From assembly GCF_002148965.1 (NCBI RefSeq), contig NZ_NGFN01000031.1, forward strand, positions 1-41,617: a DNA stretch of 41,617 nucleotides. Direction: 5' to 3'. Below are positions 1 to 7,026 of this stretch, piece after piece. Both the position numbers and the translations under genes were made by a program. This stretch comes from Streptomyces swartbergensis (GTDB taxonomy: Bacteria; Actinomycetota; Actinomycetes; Streptomycetales; Streptomycetaceae). Position 1 is the first letter of the stretch. Each line of letters begins with the position of its first letter. Under the pieces are notes generated by a model. The model did no database searches. It saw only the letters and a program-made list of their open reading frames with translations, and was not told the origin of the DNA.

Positions 1-12
1 GACAATGGCCCG

Positions 13-921
13 GTGACCAGCCCCGACACCTCCGGATTCGCCGCACTGCGCCCGCGGCTGCCGTCGCCGGTGCAGGAGGTCGCGGACGACCGGTTCGAGC
101 GTCACGGCGTCCGGCTGGTGCTGAAGCGGGACGACCTGATCCACCCGGAGCTGATCGGCAACAAGTGGCGCAAGCTGGCGCCGAACCTCGCGGCGGCGAC
201 CGGCCGTACCGTCGTCACCTTCGGCGGCGCCTACTCCAACCACCTGCGCGCCACGGCCGTGGCCGGCCGGCTGCTCGGCATCCCCACGGTCGGCGTCGTA
301 CGCGGCGAGGAGCTGGCTGGCCGGCCCCTCAACCCCTCACTGACCCGCTGTACGGCCGACGGCATGCGGCTGCACTTCGTCGACAGGGCGACGTACCGCC
401 GCAAGTCCGAGCCGCGGACCCTGGGCGCGATCCTGCGCGCGGCGGACGCCGAGGAGGCGTACGTCGTCCCCGAGGGCGGCAGCAACGCGGAGGCCGTACG
501 CGGCTGCCGGGCGCTCGGCGCCGAACTGCACGGCCAAGCCGATGTCGTCGCCGTGGCCTGCGGCACCGGCGGCACACTGGCGGGACTGGCCGCCGACCTC
601 GCCCCCGGGCAACGTGCCCTGGGCGTCCCGGTCCTCAAGGGCGGCTTCCTGGCCGCCGACGTCAGGGCCTTGCAGCACCAGGCCTTCGGCGGTCCGCGCG
701 GCACCTGGAGCCTCGACGACCGCTTCCACTTCGGCGGCTACGCGCGCGTGCCCGACGCGCTCGACTCCTTCGCCGCGGACTTCGAGCACCGTCACGGACT
801 GCCCGTCGAACGCCTGTATGTCGCCAAGCTGCTGTACGGACTCGTCGCCCTGGCCGGCGAAGGCGCCTTCCCGCCCGGGACGACGGTGGCGGCCGTGGTC
901 ACCGGCCACCCCTTCCCATGA
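13..921 (+). CDS. PLP-dependent D-cysteine desulfhydrase / ACC deaminase family protein
   Basis: The 302-residue product is a fold-type II PLP enzyme of the 1-aminocyclopropane-1-carboxylate deaminase / D-cysteine desulfhydrase family. The Schiff-base lysine is K51 in the GNKWRK motif. The GGAYSNH segment (71-77) binds cofactor or substrate, and a glycine-rich CGTGGT stretch lies near residue 180. Members release ammonia from small amino acids; the exact substrate cannot be read from sequence. The GTG start is chosen because the family normally begins with such a short lead-in, but no Shine-Dalgarno is visible and the frame stays open to the window edge, so the true start could lie upstream. 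It converges on the antiporter gene. Family assignment is firm; substrate is open. Confidence 0.85.
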   Translation: MTSPDTSGFAALRPRLPSPVQEVADDRFERHGVRLVLKRDDLIHPELIGNKWRKLAPNLAAATGRTVVTFGGAYSNHLRATAVAGRLLGIPTVGVVRGEELAGRPLNPSLTRCTADGMRLHFVDRATYRRKSEPRTLGAILRAADAEEAYVVPEGGSNAEAVRGCRALGAELHGQADVVAVACGTGGTLAGLAADLAPGQRALGVPVLKGGFLAADVRALQHQAFGGPRGTWSLDDRFHFGGYARVPDALDSFAADFEHRHGLPVERLYVAKLLYGLVALAGEGAFPPGTTVAAVVTGHPFP

Positions 922-960
922 CGCCCGGCAGCGCGCCCGTGCCGTCCGCCCCTCCCGCCT

Positions 961-2559
961 CTACGCCGTCTCCCGGAAGGCCGCCGCCTCCTCCAGGTCC
1001 AGCCTGCGCAGCAGCGTCCGGAGCATCTCGTCGTCGATGTACCGGGCGTCCCGGAGCTTGACGAACACCTCGCGCTCGGCGCTGATCATCTCCCCCGACA
1101 GCCGCCGGTAGGTGTCGTCGACGGACTCCCCGGTGACCGGGTTGGCCTGCCCGAGCCGTTCCCAGACGGCGTTGCGGCGGCGCTCCAGGACGGTGCGGAG
1201 CCGGTCGGCGAGCGGCCCGGGCAGGGCGTTGCGCTCGTCGGCGAGGAGTTCGTCCAGGCGCCGCTCGGCGGCCCGGGAGGCCTGCGCCTGGGCGTTGGCC
1301 TCGGCCAGTGTCTCGGCCTGTGTGTCCCGCCCGGGGAACCGCAGCAGACGGATCAGCGGGGGCAGGGTCAGCCCCTGCACGACCAGCGTCCCGATGACGG
1401 TCGTGAAGGTCAGGAACAGGATGAGGTTGCGGTGCGGGAAGGGCTCCTCGCCGTCGTGCAGGGTGAGCGGGATCGAGAAGGCGATGGCGAGGGAGACCAC
1501 GCCCCGCATACCGGCCCACGCGACGACGAACGGCCCTTTCCAGGTCGGACTCGCCTCCCGCTTCCGGATCCGGGCGGACAGCAGCCGCGGCAGGAAGGTC
1601 GCCGGGTACACCCACGCGAACCGGGCCGCGACGACCACCAGGAAGACGGCGACCGCGTACCAGGCGGCCAGGACCCCCTCGTACTCCCCGAGGCCCCTCA
1701 GCACCACCGGCAGCTGGAGTCCGATCAGCGCGAACACCGCCGACTCCAGGACGAAGGCGACCATCTTCCACACCGCCTCCTCCTGCAGACGCGTGGCGAA
1801 GTCGACCTCCCACGCGCGGTGTCCCAGGTAGAGCGCGACGACCACGACCGCGATGACACCGGAGGCGTGCACCTGCTCGGCGACGGCGTACGCGACGAAC
1901 GGGGTCAGCAGGGAGAGCGTGTTCTGGAAAAGCGCCTCCTTCACGTGCGTGCGCAGCCAGTGGATCGGCGCCATCAGCACGAGCCCGACCACGACGCCGC
2001 CGACCGCCGCGAGCAGGAACTCGCCGATGCCCCCGGCCCAGGTCGCGCCCTCGCCGACGGCGGCGGCCAGGGCCACCCGGTAGGCGGTGATCGCGGTGGC
2101 GTCGTTCAGCAGGGACTCGCCCTGGAGGATCGTGGTGATCCGCGACGGCAGCCCGACCCGGCGGGCCACGGCCGTCGCCGCGACCGCGTCCGGCGGCGCC
2201 ACAACCGCGCCGAAGACCAGGGCCGCGGTCAGCGGCAGGTCCGGCACGATCAGGTACAGGGCCCAGCCGACGACGAAGGTCGCGAACAGCACGTACCCGA
2301 CGGACAGCAGCGCCACCGGGCGCAGCTGCGCCCGCAGGTCGAGGTAGGAGCTGTCGGTGGCGGCCGTGTGCAGCAGTGGGGGCAGCAGGAGCGGCAGGAC
2401 GATGTGCGGGTCGAGGGTGTAGTCCGGCACCCCGGGGACGGAACTGACCGCCAGCCCGACCGCCACCAGCAGCAGTGGCGCCGGCACCGGTGTGCGCCTG
2501 GCCGCCGCGGCGATCGCGGCGCTGCCCGCCACCAGAAGCAGCAGTGGCATCACGTCCAT
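961..2559 (-). CDS. Na+/H+ antiporter, CPA1 (NhaP-like) family
   Basis: The 532-residue membrane protein exchanges sodium (or potassium) for protons across the cytoplasmic membrane. It has about twelve hydrophobic segments in its first 400 residues. The CPA1 hallmark is present: a PPDA motif with its conserved aspartate, followed by GESLLNDA, the ion-binding region of the family. The last ~130 residues form a charged cytoplasmic tail rich in Arg and Glu. The ATG at 2559 is preferred to the upstream frame opening because it starts directly before the first membrane helix (MDVMPLLLL). It is transcribed divergently from the zinc-finger gene across about 60 bp. The exchanged ion is not deducible. 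Confidence 0.9.
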   Translation of the reverse strand: MDVMPLLLLVAGSAAIAAAARRTPVPAPLLLVAVGLAVSSVPGVPDYTLDPHIVLPLLLPPLLHTAATDSSYLDLRAQLRPVALLSVGYVLFATFVVGWALYLIVPDLPLTAALVFGAVVAPPDAVAATAVARRVGLPSRITTILQGESLLNDATAITAYRVALAAAVGEGATWAGGIGEFLLAAVGGVVVGLVLMAPIHWLRTHVKEALFQNTLSLLTPFVAYAVAEQVHASGVIAVVVVALYLGHRAWEVDFATRLQEEAVWKMVAFVLESAVFALIGLQLPVVLRGLGEYEGVLAAWYAVAVFLVVVAARFAWVYPATFLPRLLSARIRKREASPTWKGPFVVAWAGMRGVVSLAIAFSIPLTLHDGEEPFPHRNLILFLTFTTVIGTLVVQGLTLPPLIRLLRFPGRDTQAETLAEANAQAQASRAAERRLDELLADERNALPGPLADRLRTVLERRRNAVWERLGQANPVTGESVDDTYRRLSGEMISAEREVFVKLRDARYIDDEMLRTLLRRLDLEEAAAFRETA

Positions 2560-2621
2560 CGTTCCCGCCCGCCCTCTTTTTTCCACGCGGTCTTCGGCGC
2601 GACCGTCGTAACCTGGCAATC

Positions 2622-2882
2622 ATGAAACAGTGCACGCACGCCGAGGCGCTGCCTCACCCCGAACCCGTCCCGCTCAGCGAGACGTGTCCGGAGTGCCTGG
2701 CGGAGGGCAGGGATCCGGTGCAACTCCGGCTGTGCCTGAGCTGCGGTCACGTCGGCTGCTGCGACTCCTCGCCGGGGCGGCACGCGGCGGAGCACCACGA
2801 GAAGTCCGGGCATCCCGTGATGCGGACCCATGAGCCCGGGGAGACGTGGCGCTGGTGCTTCGTCGATCATGTCCTGGTGTGA
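2622..2882 (+). CDS. UBP-type zinc finger domain protein
   Basis: The 86-residue protein consists almost entirely of one zf-UBP domain. It shows paired cysteines and histidines typical of the fold: an N-terminal Cys-Thr-His, a CPEC pair, CLSCGHVGCC, then RHAAEHHEKSGHPV. In eukaryotes this domain binds the free C-terminus of ubiquitin. Actinobacterial stand-alone copies have no established ligand. The start is the ATG of MKQCTHAE, since the longer open frame upstream runs antisense through the antiporter start. It is the first gene before ushX-sigH on the same strand, about 260 bp upstream, so it may be co-regulated with them. Domain call is solid, function unknown. Confidence 0.85.
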   Translation: MKQCTHAEALPHPEPVPLSETCPECLAEGRDPVQLRLCLSCGHVGCCDSSPGRHAAEHHEKSGHPVMRTHEPGETWRWCFVDHVLV

Positions 2883-2906
2883 CTCGACAGGACCCCGGCG
2901 CGGGAC

Positions 2907-2932
2907 GGTTCGACCGTCTGACGTCTGGGTAC
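2907..2932 (+). promoter_or_regulatory. Candidate SigB/SigH-type promoter before ushX
   Basis: GGTT at 2907-2910 and GGGTAC at 2927-2932 are separated by 16 bases. This resembles the GTTT-N14-17-GGGTAT pattern of Streptomyces SigB-family sigma factors, which would fit autoregulation of the downstream ushX-sigH operon. The match is partial and untested. The -10 element also sits inside a short inverted repeat (GACGT..ACGTC). Confidence 0.35.
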
Positions 2933-3000
2933 GTCAACCCGGCGCACGCTCTTCCCATTTGGGCCCGCAGAACCTCTAGACACGGAGCGTATCCACAGGT

Positions 3001-3013
3001 TTACTGTGAGTGA
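3001..3013 (+). promoter_or_regulatory. BldD-box-like operator upstream of ushX-sigH
   Basis: TTACTGTGAGTGA matches 12 of 13 positions of the BldD consensus TNACNCWGNGTNA as I remember it. BldD is known to repress a sigH promoter in S. coelicolor, and this site lies about 130 bp upstream of ushX in the equivalent place. The sequence match is seen directly; its use as an operator is inferred. Confidence 0.6.
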
Positions 3014-3142
3014 CGGCAAGGGGTTGGGGTCCCGGGGACAGGACCGTTGAGAGCGCGGTAGCGTCACCGCTGAACCATGTATCGCGTTACCCCGGGGGGC
3101 GACCCTCGGCCCTGAAACACTTGTACCACCATGGAGGTGAGG

Positions 3143-3556
3143 GTGTCCCAGATCGCAGGCGAGCCCGCGACGCAGGACTTCGTGGAAGTCCGGCTGCCGG
3201 CTGCGGGTGCCTACCTGTCGGTGCTGCGTACGGCCACGGCCGGTCTCGCGGCCCGTTTGGACTTCACCCTCGACGAGATCGAGGACCTGCGCATCGCGGT
3301 GGACGAGGCCTGCGCGATCCTGCTTCAGCAGGCCGTGCCCGGCTCCGTGCTCAGCTGTGTCTTCCGCCTCGTCGACGACTCGCTCGAGGTCACCGTCTCG
3401 GCGCCGACCACCGATGGTCATGCCCCCTCGCGGGACACCTTCGCCTGGACCGTCCTGTCCGCTCTCGCGGGCAAGGTCTCCTCCGCCGTGGACAAGGACA
3501 AAACCGTTTCGATCAGCCTCTACAAACAGCGCGGCGCGGGACCCGGGCCGGCGTGA
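3143..3556 (+). CDS. ushX: Anti-sigma factor of SigH (RsbW-like kinase fold)
   Basis: The 137-residue protein has the HATPase_c fold of RsbW/SpoIIAB anti-sigma factors. The N-box region reads RIAVDEACAILL, and the glycine-containing C-terminal part is shortened, as usual in this family. In S. coelicolor the equivalent protein (UshX, also PrsH) binds and inhibits SigH. The GTG at 3143 is preferred over the ATG at 3131 because GGAGGTGA (3133-3140), an ideal ribosome binding site, lies immediately before it and would be coding if the ATG were used. Its TGA stop overlaps a GTG (3553) that opens the SigH N-terminal extension, so the two are translationally coupled. Confidence 0.88.
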   Translation: MSQIAGEPATQDFVEVRLPAAGAYLSVLRTATAGLAARLDFTLDEIEDLRIAVDEACAILLQQAVPGSVLSCVFRLVDDSLEVTVSAPTTDGHAPSRDTFAWTVLSALAGKVSSAVDKDKTVSISLYKQRGAGPGPA

Positions 3557-3894
3557 GGAAAGAGGACGGGCCGGTGCGGGACGAAGAGCGCGGCACACGA
3601 GAGCTGCCGGCCGAGGGCACGGCCATGGACCCGTGCGGTCCGGCCGGGGCCCGGCGCACGGCGGACGGCATCGACGGCATCCCCGAGCAGGCCCGCCCGC
3701 ATCCGGAGGACGACTCCGCGGGGGCCGTCCTCCCGGGCGGCGGGCAGCGGGACCAGGACGCCGTACGGAGCGCGCCTCCGGGTGGAGGGATCGCAGCATC
3801 TCCTGCCCAGGGGGGTCCCCCCACTCGCGCGCAGTCGGGAGTGGCGGAGGAGGCGAGGGCTCGGGGAAGGGCGACGGGCGGGACGATGAGCTAG
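3553..3894 (+). CDS. N-terminal extension frame of SigH, cut by in-frame stops
   Basis: This reading frame opens at GTG 3553, overlapping the ushX stop, and has a second possible GTG start seven codons later at 3574 with GAGGAC ahead of it. It encodes an acidic, proline-rich, low-complexity stretch of about 110 residues in the same frame as the sigma domain that follows. From memory, S. coelicolor SigH has such an extension, with two near-adjacent starts giving the 52 and 51 kDa forms and later proteolysis to 37 kDa. Here the frame ends at TAG 3892-3894, with a second TAG at 3898-3900. A hairpin repeat lies just upstream (3806-3850). It is either a real disruption, a recoding site, or a sequence error. 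Confidence 0.45.
   Translation: MRKEDGPVRDEERGTRELPAEGTAMDPCGPAGARRTADGIDGIPEQARPHPEDDSAGAVLPGGGQRDQDAVRSAPPGGGIAASPAQGGPPTRAQSGVAEEARARGRATGGTMS
3806..3850. repeat. Small palindromic hairpin repeat within the sigH extension
   Basis: A perfect GGGGGGTCCCCCC palindrome (3810-3822) is followed by CCACTC (3821-3826) pairing with GAGTGG (3839-3844) around a 12-base loop, and then a G-rich tail. The same architecture, with different stem sequence, occurs inverted at 23918-23961 in nrdA. I recall similar elements scattered in Streptomyces genomes. This copy lies in the interrupted coding extension of sigH. Confidence 0.6.
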
Positions 3895-3981
3895 CACTAG
3901 CGACACTCCGAGGACGAAGCGCCGCGCGCACGCCACGCACAGGGTGCGCACGGCTCCCCGGACCGCAGCGGGGCGCGCGAG

Positions 3982-4710
3982 ATGTTCCTCAAACTGCGCA
4001 CGCTGAGCAATGGCAGCCCCGAGTACGCGGAGCTGCGCAATCAGCTGGTCCGTATGCACCTGCCGCTCGTGGAGCATCTCGCACGCCGCTTCCGCAACCG
4101 CGGGGAGCCGCTCGACGACCTCACCCAGGTCGCCACGATCGGGCTGATCAAGTCGGTCGACCGCTTCGACCCGGACCGCGGCGTGGAGTTCTCCACGTAC
4201 GCGACCCCGACGGTCGTGGGCGAGATCAAGCGGCATTTCCGCGACAAGGGCTGGGCGGTGCGCGTCCCGCGCCGGCTCCAGGAGCTGCGTCTTTCGCTGA
4301 CCACGGCCACGGCCGAGCTGTCGCAGCTGCACGGCCGCTCTCCCACGGTCCACGAGCTCGCCGAGAAGCTGGCGATCTCCGAGGAGGAGGTCCTGGAGGG
4401 CCTGGAGTCCGCCAACGCGTACTCCACGCTGTCCCTGGACGTCCCCGACACCGACGACGAGTCCCCGGCGGTCGCCGACACCCTCGGCGCGGAGGACGAG
4501 GCGCTGGAGGGCGTGGAGTACCGGGAGTCCCTCAAGCCGCTGCTGGAGGATCTCCCGCCGCGCGAGAAGCGGATCCTGCTGCTGCGTTTCTTCGGCAACA
4601 TGACCCAGTCGCAGATCGCGCAGGAGGTCGGCATCTCTCAGATGCACGTCTCGCGGCTGCTGGCGCGCACCCTGGCCCAGCTTCGGGAGAAGCTCCTCGT
4701 CGAGGAGTGA
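3982..4710 (+). CDS. sigH: Stress/development sigma factor SigH (SigB/SigF family)
   Basis: The 242 residues from the ATG cover sigma regions 2, 3 and 4. Region 2 includes RNRGEPLDDLTQVATIGLIK and the promoter-melting segment GVEFSTYATPTVVGEIKRHF. Region 4 carries the HTH MTQSQIAQEVGISQMHVSRLL. This is the SigB/SigF class controlled by UshX-type anti-sigma factors, used in osmotic stress and differentiation. The true start is uncertain. The ATG at 3982 lies inside a conserved block (SGAREMFLKLR), has no ribosome binding site, and the frame is open only back to TAG 3898-3900 with no start codon between. In relatives translation begins far upstream, in frame, overlapping ushX. It converges with the membrane-protein gene 3 bases away. 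Confidence 0.88.
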   Translation: MFLKLRTLSNGSPEYAELRNQLVRMHLPLVEHLARRFRNRGEPLDDLTQVATIGLIKSVDRFDPDRGVEFSTYATPTVVGEIKRHFRDKGWAVRVPRRLQELRLSLTTATAELSQLHGRSPTVHELAEKLAISEEEVLEGLESANAYSTLSLDVPDTDDESPAVADTLGAEDEALEGVEYRESLKPLLEDLPPREKRILLLRFFGNMTQSQIAQEVGISQMHVSRLLARTLAQLREKLLVEE

Positions 4711-4713
4711 CGG

Positions 4714-5202
4714 CTACTTTTGTACGTTGCCGGGCCCGCGGATCCCGAGGGCCCGGGTCGTCTCGGGGTTCACGAGCAGGACGAGCGCCGCTACGGCCAC
4801 GACTGCGAGGGCGATCCCGGCCGGAATGGCCATGCTGTCGGCCTGGAGCAGGTTGTAGGCCACGGGCAGCGCCATGAGCTGGGTGATGACGGCCGGGCCG
4901 CGGCTCCAGCTGCGGCGGCCGAGCAGCCCGCGCGCGGCGAGCAGCGGCAGCAGCGCGAGCACGACAAGCGTGACGCCCCCGGTCACGGCCTGCTGCCGGT
5001 CGTCCGGCTCGCCGGTGATCCCGAGGACGAGCATCCAGACGCCGCCGATGACCAGCGCGAGCCCCTCCAGTGCTGACAGCAGCGCGGCGTACGTCAGCCG
5101 GCGCGGGCGGGGGCCGGTGTTCTCCGGGGTGGTGGGGGTCTGCTCACTGCTCACCCCTGAAGAGTAGCCCTGGTCGTACGCGCCCCTCTTGGCGAGGTTC
5201 AC
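4714..5202 (-). CDS. Four-helix integral membrane protein of unknown function
   Basis: The 162-residue product has a polar N-terminus and four clear hydrophobic segments (about residues 36-62, 73-92, 103-119 and 124-143), ending in a short charged tail. I recognise no catalytic motif; it resembles conserved hypothetical Streptomyces membrane proteins lying beside sigH. Two GTG starts are possible, 5202 and 5154, and neither has a well-spaced ribosome binding site. The shorter one (VSSEQTP, 146 residues) removes a polar lead and looks at least as likely. It is divergent from the lipid-kinase gene with about 70-115 bp between, and converges tightly on sigH. Confidence 0.7.
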   Translation of the reverse strand: MNLAKRGAYDQGYSSGVSSEQTPTTPENTGPRPRRLTYAALLSALEGLALVIGGVWMLVLGITGEPDDRQQAVTGGVTLVVLALLPLLAARGLLGRRSWSRGPAVITQLMALPVAYNLLQADSMAIPAGIALAVVAVAALVLLVNPETTRALGIRGPGNVQK

Positions 5203-5270
5203 CCCCGGTCTCTTACCCGATCCCTACCTCGGTATGGGCCAGGTACCACCCAGTAGGTACGCTGCCAGTC

Positions 5271-6239
5271 ATGCGTGCACTTCTCGTGGTCAATCCGGCG
5301 GCAACCACCACAAGTGCGCGCACCCGCGACGTACTGATCCACGCGCTCGCCAGTGAGATGAAGCTGGAAGCGGTCACCACCGAGTACCGCGGTCACGCGC
5401 GCGACCTGGGCCGGCACGCGGCGGAGAGCGACGACATCGACCTCGTGGTGGCCCTCGGCGGCGACGGCACGGTCAACGAGGTCGTCAACGGCCTCCTGCA
5501 CGCGGGCCCCGCCCCGAGACACCTCCCCCGTCTCGCCGTGGTCCCGGGCGGCTCCACCAATGTCTTCGCCCGCGCCCTGGGCCTGCCCAACGACGCGGTG
5601 GAAGCCACCGGCGCCCTGCTGGACGCCCTGCGCGACGGCAGTGAACGCACCGTCGGCCTGGGCCTGGCCTCCGGCACGCCGGGCACGGAGGACGAGGCGG
5701 TGCCCTCCCGCTGGTTCACCTTCAACGCGGGACTCGGCTTCGACGCCGGGGTGGTCGGCCGGGTCGAGCAGCACCGCGAGCGCGGCCGGAAATCCACACA
5801 CGCTCTTTACGTACGCCAGGTCGTGCGCCAGCTCCTGGGCGAACCGAACCGCCGGCACGGCACGATCACGCTGGAGCGGGCCGGCGAGGATCCGATCACC
5901 GATCTGGTGCTGTCCATAGTCTCGAACACCTCCCCGTGGACGTTTCTGGGGAATCGCCCGATCTACGCGGCACCTAAGGCCTCGTTCGATACCGGCCTCG
6001 ATCTCTTCGGTCTCAGTCGGCTGTCCACCGCGGCCGTTGCCCGGTATGGCACCCAGTTGCTCACTTCGTCCCCTGAGCGCGGACCCCGTGGCAAGCACGC
6101 CACCTCTCTGCACGATTTGACCGAGTTCACCTTGCATTCGAAGGCGCCGCTCCCCCTCCAGATGGACGGTGACCACCTGGGCCTGCGAACAAGCGTGACG
6201 TTCACAGGCGTACGCCGTGCACTGCGTGTGATTGTGTGA
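5271..6239 (+). CDS. Diacylglycerol/lipid kinase family protein
   Basis: The 322-residue protein belongs to the DAGK catalytic-domain (YegS/DgkB/sphingosine-kinase-like) family. The nucleotide-binding signature ALGGDGTVNEV lies at 61-71 (GGDGT 63-67) and is followed by a PGGSTNVFARALG motif near residue 95. These enzymes transfer ATP phosphate to diacylglycerol or related lipids at the membrane inner face. The start ATG is followed at once by the conserved beta-strand MRALLVVNPAA. It has its own upstream region and is followed by the 321-bp wblE leader, so it is probably monocistronic. The specific lipid is not deducible. Confidence 0.87.
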   Translation: MRALLVVNPAATTTSARTRDVLIHALASEMKLEAVTTEYRGHARDLGRHAAESDDIDLVVALGGDGTVNEVVNGLLHAGPAPRHLPRLAVVPGGSTNVFARALGLPNDAVEATGALLDALRDGSERTVGLGLASGTPGTEDEAVPSRWFTFNAGLGFDAGVVGRVEQHRERGRKSTHALYVRQVVRQLLGEPNRRHGTITLERAGEDPITDLVLSIVSNTSPWTFLGNRPIYAAPKASFDTGLDLFGLSRLSTAAVARYGTQLLTSSPERGPRGKHATSLHDLTEFTLHSKAPLPLQMDGDHLGLRTSVTFTGVRRALRVIV

Positions 6240-6560
6240 GCAGAACTGGCTAAAGTCCTTTCACTCGAACGTTTAGGCCAGGGTCCACCCCATGGAAGTA
6301 CGGCTGTGACCTAGTCGACACCGAAGAATCAAAAAAAACTTTCCAGAAGGGGTTGTATCCGCCGCTGAGGTTTGCGAGTCTCTACGTGGCGATCGGGACG
6401 GCCCGCAACATCGGCCTCCACTGATCACCAGAACCCCTCTTCAATTCACAGGACCCACGCCAGGGAACCTGGCGGTCGGCCCTTCACTTGTTGAGGGATT
6501 CGTGAAAGCGTTCACATTCACAAGCATCCCTGCACGTAATACCAAGGAGAGGTAGCAGCC
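6240..6560 (+). other. wblE upstream region / leader, no gene
   Basis: These 321 bases hold no convincing reading frame. They contain an unusually A-rich tract at 6327-6348 (AATCAAAAAAAACTTTCC within it) in otherwise GC-rich DNA, and a long stretch that looks like promoter and leader sequence. A LacI-type palindrome lies at 6503-6516, and a strong ribosome binding site AAGGAGAGG at 6543-6551 serves wblE. I could not assign a promoter with confidence. Confidence 0.55.
6503..6516. promoter_or_regulatory. LacI/cre-like palindrome before wblE
   Basis: TGAAAGCGTTCACA fits the degenerate LacI-family/cre pattern TGNAANCGNTNNCA at every fixed position, with GTGAA/TTCAC arms around a central CG. It lies 45 bp before the wblE start. 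No LacI-family regulator is in the window, so its use is speculative. Confidence 0.35.
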
Positions 6561-6818
6561 ATGGACTGGCGTCACAACGCCGTTTGCCGCGAGGAAGACC
6601 CCGAGCTCTTCTTCCCCATCGGCAACACCGGTCCTGCGCTGCTGCAGATCGAGGAAGCCAAGGCCGTCTGCCGTCGCTGCCCGGTGATCGAGCAGTGTCT
6701 GCAGTGGGCGCTTGAGTCCGGCCAGGACTCCGGCGTCTGGGGTGGTCTCAGCGAGGACGAGCGCCGCGCCATGAAGCGCCGCGCCGCCCGCAACCGGGCC
6801 CGTCAGGCCTCCGCCTGA
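6561..6818 (+). CDS. wblE: WhiB-like iron-sulfur transcription factor WblE
   Basis: The 85-residue protein is a WhiB-family regulator. Four cysteines bind a [4Fe-4S] cluster: C9, then C37-x2-C40 and C46. They are followed by the family GVWGG turn (58-62) and a basic C-terminus rich in Arg that contacts DNA near sigma region 4. The short length and sequence match Streptomyces WblE, the close relative of mycobacterial WhiB1. WhiB1 is essential and nitric-oxide responsive in mycobacteria, which hints at a sensing role here. The ribosome binding site AAGGAGAGG is ideally spaced. It is monocistronic, bounded by a strong hairpin at 6962-6990. Confidence 0.93.
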   Translation: MDWRHNAVCREEDPELFFPIGNTGPALLQIEEAKAVCRRCPVIEQCLQWALESGQDSGVWGGLSEDERRAMKRRAARNRARQASA

Positions 6819-6961
6819 CAACCCACCCCTGCTGACAGCCTGAGCTTGGCGGCGCGTGTGCCTGTCGGCATTACTCCGTTGACAGCGAGTACGCATCTCC
6901 CGCCCCCGAGCCGCAGCGCGCAGTTCCCCCGATGCGCTTGAGTTAAGCAGCAACGAGCTTT

Positions 6962-6990
6962 AGCCCCGGGCCACTTGGTGGCCCGGGGCT
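6962..6990. terminator. Intrinsic terminator between wblE and the sensor kinase
   Basis: AGCCCCGGGCCAC and GTGGCCCGGGGCT form a perfect 13-bp stem with a TTG loop, followed by TGCTTTT on the plus strand. It lies between the convergent ends of wblE and the kinase gene and can serve both. Confidence 0.85.
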
Positions 6991-7026
6991 CAATGCTTTT
7001 CAGGGCCGGATCCGGATGGGCGTTGC

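Noticed and set aside
165..1061. Long open frames running through real genes in other phases, for example 165-1061, 3207-4877, 13678-15969 and 22037-24211
   Set aside because: They show Arg/Pro/Ala-rich composition without motifs, and overlap genes with clear domains. They are the usual result of high third-position GC.
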